The notes: generated by a model not told the origin, from the letters alone. A stretch of DNA of 64,000 nucleotides from Flavobacterium sp. SH_e (GCF_025717045.1 NZ_JAOVZN010000011.1:78557-142556); one strand, 5' to 3'; counted from the stretch's first letter, positions 35,652 through 44,798 are shown. Translations and numbers: made by a program.

Positions 35652-37253
35652 TTATGAAATCATATTTTTTAAATCTTCTATCGAATTGGCATCTTCTATT
35701 TTTTTGTCATGACGCCATCTTAAAATACGCGGAAAACGGGTTGCAACACCGCTTTTATGTCTTTTGGAAAGTGCAATTCCTTCAAATCCAATTTCGAATA
35801 CCAGTTTTGGCGTAACGCTTCTTACGGGTCCAAATCGTTCTAAAGTATTTTTTTTGATGAAATCATCGACCATTCTAAATTCTGCATCGGTTAAGCCTGA
35901 GTATGCTTTCGCGAAAGTGACGAGTTCACGTTCGTTGTTTTCGTTTTCCTGCCAAAGGGCAAAAGTATAATCGGTAAACAGATTGGATCGTCTTCCGTGA
36001 CCGCGCATAGCGTAGGTCAGGACGGCATCTATGGTTAAAGGTTCGATTTTCCATTTCCACCAATCGCCTTTTTTTCTTCCTACTAAATAAGGTGAATCTT
36101 TTCGTTTCAGCATTAAACCTTCGCTTTTCATCTCGCGCGATTTTAATCTTTCATTTATAACATCTTCCCAAGTAGAAAAAGTAAATCTTTCTGAAAGTTG
36201 TAATGGAATTTCTTTTCCAATTAAAGTCGTAAATAATTCTTCTAATAAAGTACGGCGTTTTTCGTAAGGAAGATTTCGGATATCATTTCCTTGCCATTCC
36301 AATAAATCGTAAGCTTTGATAATTACTGGAGTTTTCTTTAAAACTGATGCAGAAACATTTTTTCGTCCAATTCGCGTTTGTAAATCATTGAAAGTTCCGA
36401 TTTCATTTTCTACGAAAGGAAGAATCTCTCCGTCAATTACAGTTCCGTTTGGAATATTCCCGATGAAAGATTGAAATTCAGGATATTTATCGGTTACTAA
36501 TTCTTCGCCACGACTCCAAACATAAATTTCATTATCACGAATTATGGTTTGAGAACGAATTCCGTCCCATTTATGTTCTGCACTCCAGTCTTCAGGATTT
36601 CCAAGATTTTCAAGTTCTCCTTCAATTGGATAAGCCAAATAAAAAGGATAAGGCTTTGATAAATAATCACTGCTTCTTTCATCCAAAATCAATTCTTGAA
36701 ACGTAATTGTATTCGGGTTCCAATCGCCCATTAGTTTATAAGCGAGTGTATCTTCATCAATATTTTCGGCTTTAGAAAGTGCGCGTGTCATTAACTTCTG
36801 ACTTAAACCAATTCTGAAACTGCCTGTTATTAATTTAGTGAAAACGAATCTTTCGTAATAATTTAAATTAAGCCAATTGGTTTGCAGGTATTCTTTTTTC
36901 TCGAAATCTGTTTTCTTTTTTAAAGCAATGATTTCTTGTAGAAATTCAGTCAAACTTTTATCGGAATGTTCTTTTGTGGTCGGAATAACCAACGCAATTG
37001 TTTCTGCCAAATCGCCCACAATATGATAACTTTCTTCAAACAGCCAAAGCGGAATATTTGCCAATTCGTTTGCCCATAAACGTAATAAAGTGGTATTTAC
37101 AGGTCGGGGAGGGCGACGGTGCGAAAGTATGGCAATTGTCCAGACTTTATCTTCATCGCTTGCTTTCAGAAAATAATTAGTCAACGCATCAACTTTTACC
37201 GATGTTTTATTAGAACTATCTAAGGTTTTTATAAGCTCGGCAAAGTTTTTCAT
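35652..37253 (-). CDS. ATP-dependent DNA ligase of the DNA damage response cluster
   Basis: ATP-dependent ligase of 533 residues. The nucleotidyl lysine is Lys228 in EHKWDGIR. VIDGEILPF and EGLMLKRKDSPY are motifs III and IV, and KGDWWKWKIEP is motif V. The N-terminal helical DNA-binding domain occupies residues 1-200. It differs from the housekeeping NAD-dependent LigA and is found with a helicase, an exonuclease and a phosphoesterase. Ten TTAAGGG heptamers lie 12-82 bp upstream of its start codon, which may affect its promoter or leader. Confidence 0.94.
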   Translation of the reverse strand: MKNFAELIKTLDSSNKTSVKVDALTNYFLKASDEDKVWTIAILSHRRPPRPVNTTLLRLWANELANIPLWLFEESYHIVGDLAETIALVIPTTKEHSDKSLTEFLQEIIALKKKTDFEKKEYLQTNWLNLNYYERFVFTKLITGSFRIGLSQKLMTRALSKAENIDEDTLAYKLMGDWNPNTITFQELILDERSSDYLSKPYPFYLAYPIEGELENLGNPEDWSAEHKWDGIRSQTIIRDNEIYVWSRGEELVTDKYPEFQSFIGNIPNGTVIDGEILPFVENEIGTFNDLQTRIGRKNVSASVLKKTPVIIKAYDLLEWQGNDIRNLPYEKRRTLLEELFTTLIGKEIPLQLSERFTFSTWEDVINERLKSREMKSEGLMLKRKDSPYLVGRKKGDWWKWKIEPLTIDAVLTYAMRGHGRRSNLFTDYTFALWQENENNERELVTFAKAYSGLTDAEFRMVDDFIKKNTLERFGPVRSVTPKLVFEIGFEGIALSKRHKSGVATRFPRILRWRHDKKIEDANSIEDLKNMIS

Positions 37254-37265
37254 GCTTTTTTTAAG

Positions 37266-37335
37266 TTAAGGGTTAAGGGTTAAGGGTTAAGGGTTAAGGG
37301 TTAAGGGTTAAGGGTTAAGGGTTAAGGGTTAAGGG
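37266..37335. repeat. Ten tandem TTAAGGG heptamers
   Basis: Perfect tandem repeat of 7 bp, ten copies, followed by an AT-rich tail with imperfect TTAACT-like units to about 37433. It sits in the 180-bp gap between the exonuclease and ligase genes, 12 bp upstream of the ligase start. Confidence 0.97.
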
Positions 37336-37433
37336 GAGGAGTTAGATATCGAACAGCATTTTACTTTTAACTTATAACTTTTTTACTTCATTTAAAGTAT
37401 CGCATAACATTTAACTCTTAACTTCTAACTTCC

Positions 37434-38438
37434 CTAACTTTCATCAGTATCATTGGTTTCTCCTTCGTATTGAGTGTGTGCGGTTCTGGCGTCATAACCT
37501 AATTCTCGGAGATATTTAGAGAATATGTCAGAATATCCGTGTGTGCAGATTATTTTTTCGGCTCCTGTTGCCTTTATGCTTTCTAATAAACCCATCCAAT
37601 CGCAATGATCGCTTATTACAAATCCGCGATCGACAGCTCGTCTTCGTCTTGCGCCGCGAAAAGCCATCCAGCCGCTTGCTGTTCCAGTGACAAAAGGAGT
37701 CATTTTTCTAATCCATGTACTTCCGTGTGCGCTTGGGGGTGCTATTACAATACTGCCTAATAAATCTTCTTTTTTGGTTTCAGAAGTTAATCTAATCGTT
37801 GGCGGAAGATCAATCATCGGTCGGACAATATTGGTCATGTTTTCTATTGCTCCGTGCGTGTAAATTTTTCCAATATTAGGATCAAGATATTTTAGTAATC
37901 GTTGTGCTTTTCCTAAAGAATAACCAAAAAGTACAGAAGTTTTTCCTTCTGCACGATTTTCTGCCCACCAATTATTAATTTCAGTCATTACATTAGGCTG
38001 CGGTTCCCATTTAAAGGCAGGAAGTCCAAAAGTGCATTCGGTTATAAAAGAATGGCATTTTACGACTTCGTAAGGAACAGAAATCCCATCGTTTTCTGTT
38101 TTATAATCGCCTGTAAAAACCCAGATTTCACCTTTGTATTCAACCCTTATTTGGGCAGAACCAATAATGTGTCCTGCAGGATGAAAAGAAAATTTTACTC
38201 CGTTTATCGTAAAAGTTTCATTCCAATTTTTTCCTGAAACATTAATTTCCCCCAAGCGATGTTTTATAATGGGAATATTCGAATAATGTGTGATGTAATT
38301 TTGATGTCCCCAACGCGCGTGATCAGAGTGTCCGTGCGTAATAATGGCATTTTTTACAGGGCGCCATGGATCTAAATAAACATCAGCCTGCTGGCAGTAA
38401 ATCCCTTTATCGTTAAATTGTAATAATGGCTGAGTCAT
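37434..38438 (-). CDS. Ligase-associated DNA exonuclease (metallo-beta-lactamase fold)
   Basis: Nuclease of 334 residues in the SNM1/Artemis-like beta-CASP group. HGHSDH is at residues 35-40, with HPAGHIIGSAQI, FTGDYKTE and ITECTFGLPAF following. ICTHGYSDIF near the end supplies the last ligand region. It is the first gene of the four-gene end-processing set and is separated from the ligase by the heptamer repeat. In studied clusters this protein trims DNA ends before ligation. Confidence 0.92.
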   Translation of the reverse strand: MTQPLLQFNDKGIYCQQADVYLDPWRPVKNAIITHGHSDHARWGHQNYITHYSNIPIIKHRLGEINVSGKNWNETFTINGVKFSFHPAGHIIGSAQIRVEYKGEIWVFTGDYKTENDGISVPYEVVKCHSFITECTFGLPAFKWEPQPNVMTEINNWWAENRAEGKTSVLFGYSLGKAQRLLKYLDPNIGKIYTHGAIENMTNIVRPMIDLPPTIRLTSETKKEDLLGSIVIAPPSAHGSTWIRKMTPFVTGTASGWMAFRGARRRRAVDRGFVISDHCDWMGLLESIKATGAEKIICTHGYSDIFSKYLRELGYDARTAHTQYEGETNDTDES

Positions 38439-38481
38439 TTTTAATTAGATAATTAGAAAATTTGGCAATTAGAAAATTGTT

Positions 38482-38868
38482 CTATGCGCTTGCTGCGATG
38501 ATTAGATAAGCTATAAGAGATATACTTAATACAAATAGCATCATTGTAATAAAGGTAAGCATTGCTGTTGAATATTGATACTTTCCCTTTTTCAACAGTT
38601 TGATTGTGTGAATGTAACGCAGATAAGACAGCAAAATAGTCAATGCTCCAGCAATCAATAACCCAATACCTAGATAGATGGTGAAATTACTGTTAGGGGG
38701 AACAGTTTCTCCTAAATGTTTAGTCGGGACTTGTTTTAAAAATAAAGAAAATTTTACGGCCACAAATCCGAAAACCATTATGCCAATTCCCGTGCGAAGC
38801 CATGCTAATAAAGTTCTTTCATTAGACAAGTATTCATTCATAATTTCCTGATCATTCTTTGGCGACAT
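38482..38868 (-). CDS. YidH/DUF202-family inner-membrane protein
   Basis: A 128-residue membrane protein. NEYLSNERTLLAWLRTGIGIMVFGFV is the DUF202 signature around the first helix. Two further helices lie at about 66-85 and 103-125. Function unknown. It is 17 bp downstream of a small acidic protein gene on the same strand and may be cotranscribed with it. Confidence 0.9.
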   Translation of the reverse strand: MSPKNDQEIMNEYLSNERTLLAWLRTGIGIMVFGFVAVKFSLFLKQVPTKHLGETVPPNSNFTIYLGIGLLIAGALTILLSYLRYIHTIKLLKKGKYQYSTAMLTFITMMLFVLSISLIAYLIIAASA

Positions 38869-38885
38869 AGCTGTTATAGAGTTTT

Positions 38886-39203
38886 TTAATATTCAGAATT
38901 TTTGTAAGGAGGACAGTTATATTTATCGTCTTCGTTATCTAAATTATAACTATTGTAAGGATTTGTATCGTCATAAGAAGAATAGGGCGTATTATCTTCA
39001 GCTAAGTTTAGTCCGCTTTCAATAATTTCATAACAATCATCAGAAGAATGATCACAGTGATTTTTATAGTTAACATCTTCATTTTGTCCCGAAGTAAATT
39101 CTTGATCCATCGCTTCATTTTCATGAGCGGTATCAATGTGATCGGGTTTACTGCATTTAAAATCATTCAAATTTGCAGTTTGGCTGTTGACATTTTTTTT
39201 CAT
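38886..39203 (-). CDS. Small acidic Asn/Asp-rich protein, unknown function
   Basis: A 105-residue protein starting MKKNVNSQTANLNDFKCSK. It is highly acidic and rich in Asn, Asp and Tyr, with four cysteines, no signal peptide and no hydrophobic helix, so it is probably disordered. It is not recognised. It precedes the DUF202 gene by 17 bp. The start and frame have normal spacing, but protein-level support is weak. Confidence 0.6.
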   Translation of the reverse strand: MKKNVNSQTANLNDFKCSKPDHIDTAHENEAMDQEFTSGQNEDVNYKNHCDHSSDDCYEIIESGLNLAEDNTPYSSYDDTNPYNSYNLDNEDDKYNCPPYKNSEY

Positions 39204-39428
39204 GGCTGCTATTTTAAATTAGTAAAGTTTTCTAAATTTTGATATATACAAAATTGAAGATAAGCTACTTAAATAAATTATAGGATTTTCTTTTAATCTT
39301 ACAAGATTTGTTTCTTGATTTTTCTTATCTAATTCTCATTTTATAAAATTGAAATATAATTCTGTAAAATAAGCACTTACGTAATTTGCAACTTTGTATA
39401 TATTAATAATTTAAAAAATTATAACATT

Positions 39429-39560
39429 ATGGAAACTTCAAGAAAAGATTCGAAATCTGGAATGAAAGATTCTGGAAAAACTCAAAAATCAACTTCTGGT
39501 TCTAGAGGAAAAAGCACTACAACAAAATCGAATGATTCAAAAGGTAGAGCTGGTCATTAA
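39429..39560 (+). CDS. Possible 43-aa basic Ser/Lys-rich protein
   Basis: A short ORF starting METSRKDSKSGMKDSGKTQK and ending SKGRAGH. It is rich in Ser, Thr, Lys and Gly with no hydrophobic segment. A -7-like CAACTTTG (39389-39396) lies 33 bp upstream and a terminator stands 31 bp after the stop, so a separate transcript is plausible. Low-complexity basic peptides of this kind occur near stress genes in related bacteria. Translation is not proven. Confidence 0.55.
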   Translation: METSRKDSKSGMKDSGKTQKSTSGSRGKSTTTKSNDSKGRAGH

Positions 39561-39590
39561 TTTTTTAGTTTATTAAAAGGACTAAATAAT

Positions 39591-39627
39591 AAAAGCGTGC
39601 TGTCTAACTTTAAACAGCACGCTTTTA
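39591..39627. terminator. Bidirectional terminator before the frnE-like gene
   Basis: AAAAGCGTGCTGT and ACAGCACGCTTTT form a 13-bp stem with a short loop and T-rich ends on both strands. It serves the small plus-strand ORF and the converging DsbA-family gene. Confidence 0.85.
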
Positions 39628-39647
39628 CGTTTTATAAGATTAAAGTT

Positions 39648-40277
39648 TTATTTTAAAACTTCCTGAATTGTTTTTACAAATGTTTCGACAGGCTGAGCAC
39701 CCGAAACAGCATATTTTCTATCGAAGACAAAGAAAGGAACGCCTTGTACGCCAATTTCACCTGCTTCTTTAATATCTGACTCAACTTCTTTTACGAATAA
39801 AGTATCGCTTTCTAATACTTCTCTGATTTCTTTTTCATCTAAACCAGCTTGAATTCCTAATTTGATTAAAGTAAGACCGTTATTTAAATCTTCTCCGTCA
39901 GTAAAATAAGCTTTAAAGAAAATCTCTTCCATTCTGTCGCCCATATTTTTGGTTTTTGCCAATTGAATAATTCTGTGAGCGTTTAAAGAATTTGAGATAA
40001 CAGCCTTATCGAAGTTATAATCTAAACCAACACTTTTAGCGCGTTCTGCAACACCTTTATGCATTTCTTTAGATTGTTCGATCGACATGCCTTTTCTTTC
40101 AGCTAAGAACGTATAAACGTCCATATCTGGCTGAGATGTGATTGTTGGATCCAGTTGAAAGCTTTTCCATTCAATTTCAAATTCATCATTAGGAAATACC
40201 GCAAGTGCAGTTTCCAGTTGTCTTTTTCCGATATAACAAAACGGACACATGATGTCCGACCAAATTTCTATTTTCAT
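39648..40277 (-). CDS. DsbA-family FrnE-like thiol oxidoreductase
   Basis: Thioredoxin-fold protein of 209 residues with the active-site CPFC at residues 11-14 in the context SDIMCPFCYIGKRQLE, followed by the helical insertion and the cis-proline region GVQGVPFFVFD. There is no signal peptide, so it is cytoplasmic, like FrnE proteins. Likely role: thiol-disulfide exchange under stress. No operon partner. Confidence 0.93.
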   Translation of the reverse strand: MKIEIWSDIMCPFCYIGKRQLETALAVFPNDEFEIEWKSFQLDPTITSQPDMDVYTFLAERKGMSIEQSKEMHKGVAERAKSVGLDYNFDKAVISNSLNAHRIIQLAKTKNMGDRMEEIFFKAYFTDGEDLNNGLTLIKLGIQAGLDEKEIREVLESDTLFVKEVESDIKEAGEIGVQGVPFFVFDRKYAVSGAQPVETFVKTIQEVLK

Positions 40278-40299
40278 ATTTACAAAAATACGGAAAAAT

Positions 40300-40518
40300 T
40301 TGTTTCAGGTTTCAAGTTCCAGATTGATATGCTTTGTGTATAATTTTTACCGCAAAGTTCACAAAGTTTTCTTTTCTCTAAAGTCATTATAAAGAGTATA
40401 AGAACACAAAGCTTTGCGTTCTTAGCATTCTAAAACAATCTTAAGCAAAAATCTTAGCGCACTTTGCGGTAAAATTATACGCACAGTATATCAACTTGAA
40501 ACCTAAAACCTGAAACAA
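40300..40518. repeat. 219-bp element with long imperfect terminal inverted repeats (MITE-like)
   Basis: Outer ends TTGTTTCAGG and CCTGAAACAA are exact inverse copies. The homology continues inward through TTTCAAGTT and TTGATAT to GTATAATTTTTACCGCAAAGT on the left (40338-40358) and ACTTTGCGGTAAAATTATAC on the right (40461-40480), about 55 bp per arm with small gaps. The centre has a palindrome around AAAGCTTTGCG. No ORF. It lies between frnE and the dnaN terminator and fills most of a 395-bp gap. Confidence 0.75.
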
Positions 40519-40535
40519 GAATAATCCTAAATAAA

Positions 40536-40566
40536 AAACCGCAACTCTTTATGGGAATTGCGGTTT
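40536..40566 (-). terminator. Intrinsic terminator of dnaN
   Basis: AAACCGCAA and TTGCGGTTT form a 9-bp stem. On the minus strand it is followed by TTTTTTATTT. It lies about 106 bp after the dnaN stop. Confidence 0.8.
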
Positions 40567-40672
40567 CTAGGTATAAAAAATGGTTGGTTAATAGCGATAT
40601 CTTTTTTTTTACAATGATATATCTTTTATTTAAAACTAAAAAATATCCCTGTAACAGAAAGAAACTTTAATG

Positions 40673-41791
40673 TTAACTATTTAACATTACAGGCATTACC
40701 AACATAGTAACTGTTTCTCCCTCTTCTAAACCATCAACAGGAGTTAAAATTCCAGCTCTGTTTGGCAATGACATTTCAAGCATGATCATGTCAGATTGTA
40801 GGTTTGTCAGCATCTCTGTTAAGAAACGAGAGTTGAAACCAATTTGTAAATCATCTCCTTGATAATCACAAGTCAATCTTTCTTCTGCTTTGTTTGAGTA
40901 ATCGATGTCTTCTGCAGAAACGTTTAATTCAGCTCCAGCAATTTTCAAACGAATTTGGTGTGTAGTTTTGTTAGAGAAAATCGCAACACGACGAACAGAA
41001 CTTAAAAATAAAGAACGGTCGATCATTAATTTGTTTGGATTTTCTTTTGGAATTACCGCTTCGTAGTTCGGATATTTCCCGTCGATTAAACGACACATTA
41101 AGATATAATTGTCAAATGAGAAAGTAGCATTTGAATCGTTGTATTCAATTTTTACTTCAGCATCAGAGCTTCCTAAAATACTTTTTAAAATGTTTAAAGG
41201 TTTTTTAGGCATAATGAAATCTGCAACTTGAGATGCTTTAACATCTGTACGCGCATATTTTACTAATTTATGAGCATCTGTAGCTACAAAAATTAATCCT
41301 TCTGGTGAAAACTGGAAGAATACTCCAGACATTACCGGACGTAAATCATCGTTTCCAGCTGCAAAAATAGTTTTACTTACTGCAGTTGCCAAAACTTCTG
41401 CAGGAACAAGTGTTACAGATGGATCTTCAAGACTTACCGCTTTAGGAAATTCTTCTCCTGCAGCATAAGCCAATGCATATTTTCCAGAATTAGAGCTAAT
41501 TTCTACGGTGTTATTATCTTCAACTGTGAAAGTTAACGGCTGCTCTGGGAAAGTTTTTAAAATTTCAAGCAAAAGTTTAGCAGGAACTGCTACGCTTCCT
41601 TTGCTTGTAGAATCGATCGATAATGTAGCCGACATAGTCGTTTCAAGATCTGAAGCCGAAACGGTCAACTCATTATTGTTTAGTTCAAACAAAAAGTTGT
41701 CTAAAATTGGCAACGTATTGTTGCTATTGATTACACTACCTAAAACTTGTAATTGTTTTAATAAGTACGAACTCGATACTATAAATTTCAT
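40673..41791 (-). CDS. dnaN: DNA polymerase III beta sliding clamp
   Basis: The replicative clamp, 372 residues, made of three similar domains of about 120 residues and closing as a dimer around DNA. MKFIVSSSYLLKQLQVLGSV at the N-terminus, VSASDLETTM, FVATDAHKL and a final MLVMPVML are family features. It is the housekeeping copy. It is not next to dnaA or gyrB here, so the window does not show the replication origin. Own terminator downstream. Confidence 0.97.
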   Translation of the reverse strand: MKFIVSSSYLLKQLQVLGSVINSNNTLPILDNFLFELNNNELTVSASDLETTMSATLSIDSTSKGSVAVPAKLLLEILKTFPEQPLTFTVEDNNTVEISSNSGKYALAYAAGEEFPKAVSLEDPSVTLVPAEVLATAVSKTIFAAGNDDLRPVMSGVFFQFSPEGLIFVATDAHKLVKYARTDVKASQVADFIMPKKPLNILKSILGSSDAEVKIEYNDSNATFSFDNYILMCRLIDGKYPNYEAVIPKENPNKLMIDRSLFLSSVRRVAIFSNKTTHQIRLKIAGAELNVSAEDIDYSNKAEERLTCDYQGDDLQIGFNSRFLTEMLTNLQSDMIMLEMSLPNRAGILTPVDGLEEGETVTMLVMPVMLNS

Positions 41792-41898
41792 CTGCTTTAT
41801 TTTATTTTTTGATAAGCTTTTTATCTAATTTGGGGCTAAATATACGGATTACAAATATATCTTAAACTATCCAAAGTATTACATTTTTTTATTAACAT

Positions 41899-43584
41899 CT
41901 ATTTGCTGTATTTTCTTTTTCTGATGAAAGTAAATACAAGTCCGAATATCAATAAAATTAGAATTGGAACTCCGATAGTTATAAATTGAGTCAAAGTATA
42001 GCTTTGATAAACTTTCTCTTTGTCTAATAACGGCAACTCAACATCTTTGCTTCTAATGTTAATAAGTCCTGTGTCATCAAGAAGGTAATTGATACAATTC
42101 ATGATGAAGTCTTTGTTGTCATATAATTGGCCAGTTCTTTGGTCGTAACCTAATTCAACTGGTATTCCATTTTTGTCCAGTTGATTTTTAGCTAAATCTC
42201 CATCAGCAACAACAATCATTTTGTTTGCTTTTCCTTGTGCTGTAAAAGAATTGGCTTTGAAAGGTAAAACTCTATTTTCGAAAGCGGAATGGAAAGAACC
42301 TTCTAGTAAAACAGCAAGCGGTTTATTTCCTTTGTTAATATAATCCTGCGGACTTGTTTTTTCAGTTACCATATTCAAGTTGACTTCAACAGGCGAACCA
42401 ATTGTTTTAGAATATTGAGAGGATTGCAATAAAACCGTTTTCTTGATTCCGTTTTTCAAAGTATCAATCGGATTTGCAAAATCAAATTTAATTCCACCCA
42501 AATTTTTAACGATTGGATGCTGGCTTGTCGGATAAACCTGTGGTGCAAATTTCCATATAAAATCTTGATATTGTGTTGCGCTTCCTTGTTCGCCAGTAGC
42601 CAGTTTTATTGGACTTCCTTGTTCGTCTTTAATCAAATCAGGATTAATTCTAAATCCATATTTGAAAAACATATCGTTTAGGTTTAAGTCTCTCGGATAT
42701 GCCAAAGTCGCGCCCATATCATTGTACAAACTGTCCATGTCGGCAGCAACTTGATCAATTAACCAAAGTGTTTTACCGCCATTCATAATAAACTGATCCA
42801 GAACTTCTTTTTCTTCGTCAGAGAATTTTTCTGTTGGTTTTGAAATAATGGCTAAATCATATTTCTTAAGCTCGTTTAAAGTTCCATTCGGATTTTTAGC
42901 AACTGAATCTAATGTAAAAGGTCCAATTAAATAGCTTTCATGAATCTGCTTCAGCATGCCAGCAATATATCTTTCTTTCAATTCGCCATTTCCTTTAATA
43001 ATTGCAACTTTTTTCTGTTTGGTTTTCGTTACTTTATTAATAGCATCTGCAATAGAATATTCTAAATGCTGAATTGATCCAATTACTTTTTGTGTAGTCG
43101 AAGCGCCCATTATATTTTTCAATAATGGAATATTCACTTCTTTATTATTGTAAACAGCAATCGCCCAAGGAAAAACCATCGCTTGAGATTGTTTTCCTTT
43201 ATCGTCAACAGTAATATTTATAGGAGTTAATCCTTTTTGGAAAAGTGATTTTGTTAATTCATCGCTTTCATCTTCATTTGCCAATGGGTCAACAAATTCG
43301 AAAACAATATTTTTATTATAAGCTTGAAACTCCTCTAATAATTGTTTGGTTTCTTGCTGCAAACGTCTAAAATCTGCTGGAAGATCTCCTTCCATGTAAA
43401 TCTTAATAGAAAGCGGATTTTCAACTTGTTTTAGAATTCCTAATGAAGTTGGAGAAAGGGTATAGCGTTTATCTTTTGTTAAATCAAAACGATGAAAAAA
43501 GATTGTTCCAAGTACATTTAAAACAACTAAAATAAAAATAGTGATGCCTAATGTCTTTAAATTATGTTTTGTAGATGATTTCAT
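41899..43584 (-). CDS. gldG: Gliding-associated ABC system protein GldG
   Basis: Membrane-anchored protein of 561 residues with an N-terminal helix (LKTLGITIFILVVLNVLGTIFF, in two halves), a large periplasmic part with DUF4350-like Gld fold, and a C-terminal helix (FITIGVPILILLIFGLVFTF). With GldF and the separately encoded GldA ATPase it forms an ABC-type complex required for gliding in F. johnsoniae. The start ATG overlaps the gldF stop (TAATG), so translation is coupled. Confidence 0.95.
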   Translation of the reverse strand: MKSSTKHNLKTLGITIFILVVLNVLGTIFFHRFDLTKDKRYTLSPTSLGILKQVENPLSIKIYMEGDLPADFRRLQQETKQLLEEFQAYNKNIVFEFVDPLANEDESDELTKSLFQKGLTPINITVDDKGKQSQAMVFPWAIAVYNNKEVNIPLLKNIMGASTTQKVIGSIQHLEYSIADAINKVTKTKQKKVAIIKGNGELKERYIAGMLKQIHESYLIGPFTLDSVAKNPNGTLNELKKYDLAIISKPTEKFSDEEKEVLDQFIMNGGKTLWLIDQVAADMDSLYNDMGATLAYPRDLNLNDMFFKYGFRINPDLIKDEQGSPIKLATGEQGSATQYQDFIWKFAPQVYPTSQHPIVKNLGGIKFDFANPIDTLKNGIKKTVLLQSSQYSKTIGSPVEVNLNMVTEKTSPQDYINKGNKPLAVLLEGSFHSAFENRVLPFKANSFTAQGKANKMIVVADGDLAKNQLDKNGIPVELGYDQRTGQLYDNKDFIMNCINYLLDDTGLINIRSKDVELPLLDKEKVYQSYTLTQFITIGVPILILLIFGLVFTFIRKRKYSK

Positions 43585-44309
43585 TAGGCTTTAAAAGATT
43601 TTAATTGGTAAACAGTAAAAGACAAGAAAGCGATTGCAATGCTCAAAAAGTAAATAATGTCGCGAGTATCAATTACGCCACGGCTCATGCTTTTAAAGTG
43701 ATTTTGCATTCCTAAAGCTGAAATTAATCCGTTTGAACCTGGAATTAGAGAACTTAAACCTTCAAAACCAAAATAAAAGAAAAAGCATAAAAAAACGGCA
43801 ATAATAAAAGCCACAATCTGATTTTCTGAAAGGGTAGAAGTGAAGATTCCGATTGCTGAATAAGAAGCAATTAAAAACAATAATCCGAAATAAGAACCAA
43901 TTGTGCTTCCCATATCAAGGTTTCCTTCTGGCGAACCTAAATCTGAAATTACTTTTACATAAATCAAGGTTGGAATAATGGCTAAAATAATTAGCAAAAA
44001 CGAACCGAAGAATTTACCATTTACGATTTCCCAAATGGATAACGGTTTAGTTAATAATAACTCTAAAGTTCCTTGCTTTTTTTCATCTGAGAAGCTTCTC
44101 ATGGTTACGGCTGGAATCAAGAAAATTAAAATCCAAGGCGCTAATGTGAAAAACGGAGTTAAATCGGCGTAACCTGTATTTAATATATTATAATCCCCTT
44201 CGAAAACCCATAAAAAGAGTCCGTTGCTGATTAAGAATATCGCAATGACCAAATAGCCAATTGGAGAGCCAAAAAAGGATTTTATTTCTCTTAAAATGAT
44301 TGATTTCAT
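43584..44309 (-). CDS. gldF: Gliding-associated ABC transporter permease GldF
   Basis: ABC permease of 241 residues with six hydrophobic helices and the ABC2 motif FFTLAPWILIFLIPAVTMRSF, then SDEKKQGTLELLLTKP. It is the permease of the GldA-GldF-GldG complex. It sits directly upstream of gldG and overlaps it by one base. gldA is not in the window. Presence of this pair supports a gliding Flavobacteriia member. Confidence 0.95.
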   Translation of the reverse strand: MKSIILREIKSFFGSPIGYLVIAIFLISNGLFLWVFEGDYNILNTGYADLTPFFTLAPWILIFLIPAVTMRSFSDEKKQGTLELLLTKPLSIWEIVNGKFFGSFLLIILAIIPTLIYVKVISDLGSPEGNLDMGSTIGSYFGLLFLIASYSAIGIFTSTLSENQIVAFIIAVFLCFFFYFGFEGLSSLIPGSNGLISALGMQNHFKSMSRGVIDTRDIIYFLSIAIAFLSFTVYQLKSFKA

Positions 44310-44387
44310 GTATAAGGTTTATTCGTTTTGTTTGTTTAATCGTTGATTTGTTCTGGCCACACTGCAAACTGCGACTGTGACTGAAAA

Positions 44388-44684
44388 CTAATTTAAGCTC
44401 ACCAATTTATCAACGCTCCAAGCTTCTGGTTTTGCGTTGAATAATTTTTTTGTAAAATTCCAAACGGTATTAAAAAGTTCAGAATTTCTGTATTTTTCCA
44501 AATCTTCTTCAGTTTCCCAATAACTATAAGTGAAAAAGATACATTTATCATTTTTGTCCTGATACAATTCTAAAAAACGATTTCCTTCTGCATTTCGTAT
44601 TTTCTCTTTCACAGATTCAAAATTCTCTAGAAAATCAGGAATTTTTTCCTCGTGAAAACTCATTTTTACTATTCGGACAAACAT
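44388..44684 (-). CDS. Antibiotic-biosynthesis-monooxygenase-fold protein
   Basis: A 98-residue dimeric alpha-beta barrel protein. MFVRIVKMSFHEEKIPDFLE and YSYWETEEDLEKYRNSELF are typical of the ABM superfamily, whose members act on quinones or haem or have unknown roles. The single cysteine (in DKCIFF) is not catalytic in the family. No partner genes; 78 bp separate it from gldF, which lies downstream on the same strand. Confidence 0.85.
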   Translation of the reverse strand: MFVRIVKMSFHEEKIPDFLENFESVKEKIRNAEGNRFLELYQDKNDKCIFFTYSYWETEEDLEKYRNSELFNTVWNFTKKLFNAKPEAWSVDKLVSLN

Positions 44685-44798
44685 GTTATTATTTTAGAAT
44701 TTAGATTGTTGATTTTAGATTTTTGGAATTGTCTAAAGTCTTACAAGTGCGCAAAAATACCAAATTTGATTGTTGTTTTTCTAAAAATTGCACTTGTT

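Noticed and set aside
37266..37335. Heptamer array as a CRISPR or origin iteron
   Set aside because: Units are directly adjacent with no spacers, and there is no dnaA box cluster or replication gene with it.
40673..41791. Chromosome origin near dnaN
   Set aside because: No dnaA, gyrB or recF gene and no DnaA box cluster adjoin; dnaN is often apart from oriC in this phylum.
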